NCBI GenBank assembly: GCA_002311865.1
Contig: DBZV01000203.1
Span: 9,422 to 20,496, forward strand
DNA: 11,075 nt
Direction of reading: 5' to 3'
Origin: Dehalococcoidia bacterium UBA1151
GTDB taxonomy: Bacteria; Chloroflexota; Dehalococcoidia; Lucifugimonadales; Lucifugimonadaceae
This document shows, one piece after another, positions 6,881 through 11,075 of the stretch (the stretch's first letter is position 1; the number at the start of each line of letters is the position of its first letter). The position numbers were made by a program, and so were the translations under genes. Below the pieces are notes generated by a model. That model was not told where the DNA came from. It did not search any database and was given only the letters and a program-made list of their open reading frames with translations.

Positions 6881-7384
6881 GTGATCTGTATCCTCAAACG
6901 CAAGTTGATTAGCGTGATCGCGATTTTGGGCGCGGCTACAGCATTGGCAGCCTGTGGCTCGTCTGGCTCTCCGGCCGCCAGTGGAGACGAACCGGAGATC
7001 CGAGATGCGGGCGGCCAGTCAGGCCTTCTCGAAGATCGTTTGATCGCCAATCCGACCGGTAGCTACACAATGGATGATCTCGTCGCGATTGGATACAAAA
7101 AGTCCAAGCAGTTCGAGACGGATACACTACCCAACGCATTGGATGTTTGGTATGGATTCTTCAACAAGAAGGATATTGAGGTCAGGGTGTATGACAGTCA
7201 TCAGGACGCATTGGAGTTCGGGATCGAACCTGCGGAAGGGTCGATAGCCAAAGATCCTGGCCAGACCGACTATCTGATACCCGTCGTAAACCGGTATCCG
7301 GCGTACGTTGTGTATGGAAACCTTGTCATGTTGTGTGAGCGGGAACTTGCGACCTGCGAAGCCTTGACGGGCGAGTTGAACTAA
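6881..7384 (+). CDS. P5: secreted lipoprotein, short subtype of the local family
   Basis: GTG 6881 gives 167 aa with a classic lipoprotein signal: K-R-K, a hydrophobic stretch, and lipobox L-A-A-C with the cysteine at residue 25. The frame is open further upstream (an ATG at 6824 is possible), but a longer start would bury the signal peptide. Motifs: M-D-D-L-V-A-I-G-Y-K-K-S-K, W-Y-G-F-F-N-K-K-D-I-E-V-R-V-Y-D-S-H-Q-D-A, then a shortened middle without the W-x-E-G-x-K-x-R-R helix, P-V-V-N-R-Y-P-A-Y-V-V-Y-G-N-L-V-M-L-C-E, and a final C-x6-C instead of C-x11-C. It shares this ending with P1. It follows the permease fusion by 76 bases on the same strand and may be read through from it. Function unknown. 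Confidence 0.83.
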   Translation: MICILKRKLISVIAILGAATALAACGSSGSPAASGDEPEIRDAGGQSGLLEDRLIANPTGSYTMDDLVAIGYKKSKQFETDTLPNALDVWYGFFNKKDIEVRVYDSHQDALEFGIEPAEGSIAKDPGQTDYLIPVVNRYPAYVVYGNLVMLCERELATCEALTGELN

Positions 7385-7534
7385 GGCCCCTGCATCACGG
7401 CACCTGCCAGAATCATGTTCACGGTGATTTTTGTGCGCAACGCCCGGTAGCGGCTCCCGAATCGACTGTAGTATGGTCGCCGACTCCATCAGTTGTACGA
7501 AAGCGTTTCACTCATCCAGGTGACCTCAAAATTC

Positions 7535-8083
7535 ATGCCAACACGAGCTCCCCTACTACTCTCATTCCTCGCTGTTGTCAGCCTCGTGATTTCCGCGTGC
7601 GGAGCTGATGCCCCACCCGCCGCGGAACCGACCAGCGGACCCACAGTTCTCGCGCCTGAGCGACTATTGACGCTCGACGATTTCACCGCTGTTGGATTCA
7701 AGAAAAGCAAGACGTTCGATGTTGCCGGACTGGAAAACGCCGAAAGTGCGTACTACGGCTTTTACGGTTCTGATCCCTACAATCGTGCTGAATATGAGGT
7801 GAGGTTCTATCGGACACACGCCGATGCGCGTGCATATGGAATTGGCCCGGCCGAAGAACGGACAGGCAAAGACGCTATCCTCAAGAGTGATCAGGCAGGC
7901 TGGGATGAGGGGCTCAAGGAAGCGCGTGCCTGCACCCGATCGGCCGGAGGCGATTCGTCAAACTGCCGGATATCGAGATACGGGGGTTACGTCATCTATG
8001 GCAACGTAATCTTGGTATGCCAGGGCAGGAGCGCTCTTCAATCACGCGATACGTGCGACGCACTACTGGCGCAGATTCCGTAG
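7535..8083 (+). CDS. P6: secreted lipoprotein of the local paralogous family
   Basis: ATG 7535 gives 182 aa; an AGGTGA lies 11 bases upstream. A TTG at 7493 would add 14 residues ahead of the signal peptide and is less likely. The signal peptide M-P-T-R-A ... ends in I-S-A-C, cysteine at residue 22. Family motifs: L-D-D-F-T-A-V-G-F-K-K-S-K, F-D-V-A-G-L, Y-Y-G-F-Y-G-S-D-P-Y-N-R, E-Y-E-V-R-F-Y-R-T-H-A-D-A, T-G-K-D-A-I, W-D-E-G-L-K-E-A-R-A-C-x10-C, Y-G-G-Y-V-I-Y-G-N-V-I-L-V-C-Q-G, then C-x11-C. It is closest to P3 on the opposite strand of the left block, sharing the middle C-x10-C pair. It lies 150 bases after P5, a gap in which I see no gene. Function unknown. Confidence 0.87.
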   Translation: MPTRAPLLLSFLAVVSLVISACGADAPPAAEPTSGPTVLAPERLLTLDDFTAVGFKKSKTFDVAGLENAESAYYGFYGSDPYNRAEYEVRFYRTHADARAYGIGPAEERTGKDAILKSDQAGWDEGLKEARACTRSAGGDSSNCRISRYGGYVIYGNVILVCQGRSALQSRDTCDALLAQIP

Positions 8084-8108
8084 TCCTCCGGGCCAGATCA
8101 CGCCTCAG

Positions 8109-8185
8109 TCGAATAACAAGGCTTATTTCATCGATGGGAACATGATCTTTTTCTGCTCTGGCGGTGATTCCTCGCAATCAGCTGA
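8109..8185 (+). pseudogene. Possible relic: C-terminus of another family lipoprotein
   Basis: Just after P6, one frame reads N-K-A-Y-F-I-D-G-N-M-I-F-F-C-S-G-G-D-S-S. This lines up with the family ending Y-x-I-x-G-N-x-V-L-x-C-x-G-x-x-S. The second cysteine, expected twelve residues after the first, is a threonine. There is no upstream core or signal peptide in the 26 bases between the P6 stop and this piece. It may be the stump of a deleted copy, or the recombination scar of a duplication between P6 and P7. The match is short and could be chance. Confidence 0.4.
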
Positions 8186-8216
8186 TCAAACAAATGGCGG
8201 AGTCAGCCACCTGGGA

Positions 8217-8774
8217 TTGAGTCGTGCGAATCCAGGGCAATCATTGCCGAGCGCCCTGGGCGCTGTGGTCGTGCTCGCGTTCGTTTTCGCTTTCGCGTGT
8301 GGCAGTGGCGAGGACAATAGTACAGAATCCCAGAAGATTATCCCCGCCACCGGTTCTCTCTCTATCTCCGATTTTGTGACCGTAGGGTTCAAGGAGTCGA
8401 AACAGTACGATGTGACCAGACTCCCAGGTGCCCAGTCGGCATACTACGGCTTCTGGCAGATTGGCGGTGAGCCATTGGACTTCTAGTTGCGGTTCTACCC
8501 AACACACGACGAGGCCGTAACCGAAGGAGTGACACTCGCTGAGGAGGTCACAGGCCCGGATGCCGCGGTAACCGAGGCCGACTCAACCTGGAAAGAGGGC
8601 ATCAGAGATAGACGAACTTCCGGTTTCACGATCATTGGAGGGGGAGGCAGTCTGACTGTCAAATACGCTGACTTCGTAATCTACGGTAACGTTGTAATGC
8701 TTTGCCAGGGCAGGGATTCGATCCAATCTCTGGATAGATGCAAAACGCTAATATCTGCCGTCGCCGGATTGTGA
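8217..8774 (+). pseudogene. P7: family lipoprotein interrupted by an in-frame TAG
   Basis: One frame carries a complete family protein except for TAG at 8484-8486. The likely start is TTG 8217 (M-S-R-A-N-P...), with a hydrophobic stretch and lipobox A-F-A-C at about residue 28. An ATG at 8142 is in frame but would precede the signal peptide by 25 residues. Before the stop: I-S-D-F-V-T-V-G-F-K-E-S-K, Y-Y-G-F-W-Q-I-G-G-E-P-L-D-F. After it: L-R-F-Y-P-T-H-D-E-A-V, T-G-P-D-A-A, W-K-E-G-I-R-D-R-R, a glycine-rich I-I-G-G-G-G-S, Y-G-N-V-V-M-L-C-Q-G and C-x11-C, ending TGA 8772-8774. The family has E-V-R-F-Y here; the gene reads TAG-TTG-CGG, so Glu became a stop and Val became Leu, each by one G-to-T change. 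Its subtype partner is P4. A recent pseudogene or a sequence error is likelier than readthrough. Confidence 0.75.
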
Positions 8775-8837
8775 GAATCGAGATTGGAACTGGACGATGC
8801 ACCATCGATTCGGAACGCAAATAGACTGTCGGAACTA

Positions 8838-9134
8838 ATGAGTAGTCAAAGCCCAGAGAGCGCCTATGCACATGGGGGGAAGACATGCGCTGAAGTGCAC
8901 GGGGATATGCCACACGTGTTTTGGGCTATCGACGCTCGGAGAAAAAGGGAAGCACGGGCAGCTATATTCGTCGGCCTGTTCCTGATAGTCGGAGGGATGG
9001 GATTAGCGGTGCTGGTGAGTAGTCAGGTGGTCGCTTGGATGATGGTGGTGCCCGGATTGTTGCTACTTACTATTAAAGGGCGTCCAGTTCGCGGCTCATT
9101 CAAGTCCTCAAAAAGAGGTGAAGACGATGAGTAG
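8838..9134 (+). CDS. Small two-helix membrane protein of unknown function
   Basis: ATG 8838 (GGA five bases upstream) gives 98 aa; the frame is open back to a TTG at 8784, which would add 18 residues. The N-terminal 40 residues are polar and contain one cysteine (K-T-C-A-E-V-H) and a basic patch (D-A-R-R-K-R-E-A-R). Two membrane segments follow, roughly residues 42-60 and 64-79, and a charged tail ends in K-R-G-E-D-D-E. The topology is probably both ends in the cytoplasm. The gene starts 63 bases after the P7 stop. Its last eight bases overlap the next membrane gene, which suggests translational coupling and a shared complex or process. I do not recognise the family. Confidence 0.6.
   Translation: MSSQSPESAYAHGGKTCAEVHGDMPHVFWAIDARRKREARAAIFVGLFLIVGGMGLAVLVSSQVVAWMMVVPGLLLLTIKGRPVRGSFKSSKRGEDDE
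9114..9121 (+). promoter_or_regulatory. Shine-Dalgarno inside the upstream gene, setting the start of the five-helix membrane protein
   Basis: AGAGGTGA lies inside the end of the 8838-9134 gene. Its GAGGTG core is six bases before ATG 9127. This favours ATG 9127 over the GTG at 9118, which overlaps the site itself, and fits coupled translation of the two genes. Confidence 0.65.
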
Positions 9135-9894
9135 CGGGCCAAACATGATCCGACGGAATTTCGCTCCGCCGGAGGATACGGGTGGCGTGGCGTCGGAAAC
9201 GCGCGATCGGTTCGATGCTTATCGGCTTGCTGAGGAGGCGCGATTCAAAGAGGCAACCCGACGCAGCCGCATCTTCATCATCACGCTCCTCCCTCTCGGA
9301 GCTGCTCTGGCGGCCATCTTTCAGTACCTGGCACTGATCGACCTTCTGGACAATGCCGACTATCGTTACCAACTGACGCGCCCTGGCATGGATGTCTATC
9401 TACGCCTGGTATTTCCGGCTGTCATCGCCGGTTTTCTGGCCACCACGATTGTGGCCGGTGCCTTCACGTTTCTTGCTGAGGCAGCAGAGTCCGTGTGGCG
9501 GTTGCTGACGGTCGGATTTTTCTACGGGATGCTCATGCCCCTATTACTGGGGGTGTTCATGCCAATCAATCTGTTCGTTTTGGAGATCACCGATCTCACG
9601 CGGGTGACAAACCAGGGAGCCCTGGAAGATCAGATCGGAGATCTCATCTTCGGCATTCCTGGCTCGGTCTATCTGAGTTGGGTACTCGATACGGGCTCCG
9701 GGATGATCGCGGGCCTTCTTATGGCGGTCCTCGCGTTCGCGATCTTCCATTTGGCTGGACCTCTCTCAAAGCCCGGACGGGGGCCGGCTATTTCGCTGGC
9801 AGGGCTCGGAACCGGTGTGGGGATACTGTTCCTTGTAGTCGCTGGACCGTTCTCGATCCTAGAATTCCTGTTCGAGCGGTATTCAAGCGGGTAA
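9127..9894 (+). CDS. Five-helix membrane protein of unknown function
   Basis: The product is 255 aa from ATG 9127. The first ~48 residues are polar and rich in charged residues (R-D-R-F-D-A-Y-R-L-A-E-E-A-R-F-K-E), possibly a short amphipathic or coiled helix on the cytoplasmic side. Five hydrophobic segments follow at about residues 49-71, 94-117, 127-150, 188-212 and 222-247. Acidic loops lie between helices 1 and 2 (I-D-L-L-D-N-A-D) and between 3 and 4 (E-D-Q-I-G-D). No transport, protease or transferase motif was recognised. It overlaps the preceding two-helix protein by eight bases, so the two are probably made together. Its stop is 38 bases from the convergent stop of P8, and no strong terminator is seen in that gap. 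Confidence 0.75.
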   Translation: MSSGPNMIRRNFAPPEDTGGVASETRDRFDAYRLAEEARFKEATRRSRIFIITLLPLGAALAAIFQYLALIDLLDNADYRYQLTRPGMDVYLRLVFPAVIAGFLATTIVAGAFTFLAEAAESVWRLLTVGFFYGMLMPLLLGVFMPINLFVLEITDLTRVTNQGALEDQIGDLIFGIPGSVYLSWVLDTGSGMIAGLLMAVLAFAIFHLAGPLSKPGRGPAISLAGLGTGVGILFLVVAGPFSILEFLFERYSSG

Positions 9895-9932
9895 TAACCG
9901 CCCATCTGCCTGGCCAACTACTAATAGTGGGT

Positions 9933-10499
9933 CTACGCTCCCGCCTCGGCGAGCGCATCCGCGAGAGACTCGCAATTCTCCAACGATTGCTCGTTGTTTA
10001 GGCCCTCGCAAAGTAGGATGACGTTCCCGAATATTGCGTAGTCCCCGTACGTGGGACCTGGTGCCTGGACACTGCCCGGGCTTGAGGTGTCCGTAACGCC
10101 GCGCGCTTGCCAACGGTCTTTTACTCCCTCGTCCCAGGCCTGCTCTCGTCTTGTCGCTTCAAATTCGTCACCTGTCCCGGCAATTGCGAATGCTGCGCCA
10201 CTTGCAAGTGCGATCTCATGCGACGGGTAGAAACGAACCTCATATTGGGCGCGTTTGTAGGGATCAACACCCCAAAACCCTTTCCTGGCTTCAAGGGCGT
10301 CCGTCAGACCATCAACGTCATACTCTTTCGACGGTTTAAAGCCGATCGCCGTGAAGTCATCGAAAGTCAGTACTTTCTCAAATGTCTTCACCTGCTGGAA
10401 ATCGCCGGAGCCTGATCAGCCAGTGCCACAGGCCAAGACAGCAATGGAGAATATGGCTGACAGTAGTAAAAGAAGAGCTTTTCGCCTGTTTGCGTGCAT
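9933..10499 (-). pseudogene. P8: family lipoprotein interrupted by an in-frame TGA
   Basis: The full frame from ATG 10497-10499 to TAG 9933-9935 has 188 codons before the terminal stop, with a single internal stop, TGA at 10416-10418 (codon 28). Before it is a complete lipoprotein signal, M-H-A-N-R-R-K ... lipobox V-L-A-C (cysteine 24) then G-T-G. After it the frame continues S-G-S-G-D-F-Q-Q-V, F-D-D-F-T-A-I-G-F-K-P-S-K, Y-D-V-D-G-L, G-F-W-G-V-D-P-Y-K-R, Y-E-V-R-F-Y-P-S-H, W-D-E-G-V-K-D-R, Y-G-D-Y-A-I-F-G-N-V-I-L-L-C-E-G and C-x11-C. The stop falls in the low-complexity linker just after the lipid anchor, where a Gly or Arg codon could give TGA by one change. An ATG at 10389-10391 could start an unanchored remnant. 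It lacks the middle cysteine pair of P2/P3/P6. It is either a recent pseudogene or a sequence error. Confidence 0.75.
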
Positions 10500-10585
10500 G
10501 TTTTTTCTTCTAGCTGAATCTGTAAATCCTGATATTGAGTGCGGCAAGTTGACCCCGTCCACGCCCTCGTGGCCATTCACGGATT

Positions 10586-10975
10586 TTAACAGAGCCGTTG
10601 CCACCCGCCGCTCGATTGTAGCCTGAATCCTTGTATATGCACCGTTCGCACAGGCCCTCCAGCCCTCGCGCCAAATGACTCCGCTTCCGTGTTTTCGTCC
10701 AACGCAACGATCACGAACCGCCCCGTCTTCGTCACCTCTCGGCCAGCAGGCACGTGGCGTCAGTCGCAATCCGCCCCGGACGCAACAGTAATCGGTTCAA
10801 CTTCTGCTGACTGTTCGTTGTACGCAGCAGACCGTCCATCATCCACGGTGAACAGGAGCCGAACTTCGTGGCCCGCGTTGATCCCCTTGCTGCATCTCGT
10901 TCCAAGAGCCACCCAAACTCCTGAAATCCGCGAATCCCCGCAGCGAATGCCCCGCCTGTCATTCGCCCGGTGCGA
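10586..10975 (-). other. Unrecognised, probably disrupted coding region at the right edge
   Basis: One - strand frame has protein-like composition: I-S-G-V-W-V-A-L-G, G-H-E-V-R-L-L-F-T-V-D-D-G, V-E-P-I-T-V-A-S-G-A-D-C-D, then TGA at 10760-10762, then V-P-A-G-R-E-V, G-R-F-V-I-V-A-L-D-E-N-T-E-A-E to TAA at 10586-10588. The alternating hydrophobic pattern suggests a beta-rich, possibly secreted protein. A second - strand frame is open from the right window edge down to 10732 (L-D-H-W-L-R-Y-L-I-G-T ... F-A-A-G-I-R-G-F) and may be the upstream part joined by a frameshift. I recognise no family in either frame. If real, the gene is broken by at least one stop or shift. No other gene is seen between 10500 and the window end. 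Confidence 0.3.
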
Positions 10976-11075
10976 TCAGCGCACAGGTCCATCACCCAGG
11001 CCCGGTTATCACTTCTCGTTCGTGTGCCGATCAGGTACCTAAGCCAGTGATCGAGTGCGTTGTCGCCAGACAGAA

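Noticed and set aside
8484..8486. Reading the TAG and TGA in P7 and P8 as reassigned or programmed readthrough codons
   Set aside because: Other genes in the window end with TAG, TGA and TAA in the normal way, and no readthrough structure or selenocysteine-type hairpin was noticed. Pseudogene or sequence error is simpler.
9895..9932. Imperfect palindrome between the convergent stops of the five-helix protein and P8
   Set aside because: The pairing has bulges and short arms and no T-run on either strand, so I did not call it a terminator.
9495..10001. 168-codon + strand frame running out of the five-helix membrane gene
   Set aside because: Its sequence is arginine- and glycine-rich with no motif, and it conflicts with the well-supported membrane protein in another frame and with P8.
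10689..11042. 117-codon + strand frame near the right edge
   Set aside because: It is rich in Ser, Thr, Arg and Pro without structure or a ribosome binding site. The - strand frames over the same bases look more protein-like.

Overview
The window looks like a chromosomal region of a bacterium of fairly high GC. Several features fit Chloroflexota of the Dehalococcoidia/SAR202 type: lipoprotein signal peptides ending in A-C-G, relics of SMP-30 lactonase and DUF3179 genes, and a UPF0718-type permease joined to FG-GAP/ASPIC repeats. This placement is inference from gene-family flavour; no rRNA, tRNA or marker gene is present to confirm it.

The dominant feature is an expanded family of small secreted lipoproteins (about 165-200 aa). 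Eight recognisable members (called P1-P8 here) and a possible ninth relic flank and follow one very large gene. Left block: P1 (C-terminus only, + strand, 1-83), then P2, P3 and P4 on the - strand (88-2104). Right block: P5, P6 and P7 on the + strand (6881-8774). P8 lies alone on the - strand (9933-10499). All share a lipobox, a '(D/A)(D/L)(L/F/V)xAxGxKxSK' motif, an 'EVRFYxxHxxA' core, a 'Y(G/A)(D/G)YxIxGNxVLMC' motif and a C-terminal cysteine pair. P7 and P8 are each broken by one in-frame stop (TAG, TGA) but are otherwise intact. Three subtypes can be separated by loops and cysteine spacing, and they occur in the same order in both blocks. The function of the family is unknown.

Between the blocks, 2105-3389 holds no intact gene. 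It contains two decayed genes on the + strand: an SMP-30/gluconolactonase relic (2262-2917, several frameshifts, original start and Shine-Dalgarno still visible) and a DUF3179 relic (about 2960-3287). A 44-aa single-span membrane ORF (3390-3524) follows. It leads into a 1084-aa fusion protein (3550-6804): a 9-helix UPF0718/ArsP-like permease, seven FG-GAP/VCBS calcium-binding repeats and a C-terminal ASPIC/UnbV domain.

After P7 come two unrecognised membrane proteins that overlap by 8 bp and are probably translationally coupled (8838-9894). P8 converges on them. The last ~575 bases hold a poorly resolved, probably disrupted - strand coding region that I cannot name.

Overall this is an accessory, duplication-rich and partly decaying region of cell-envelope proteins. 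A functional link between the permease fusion and the lipoproteins is suggested only by proximity. No CRISPR array, insertion sequence, tRNA or rRNA was seen.
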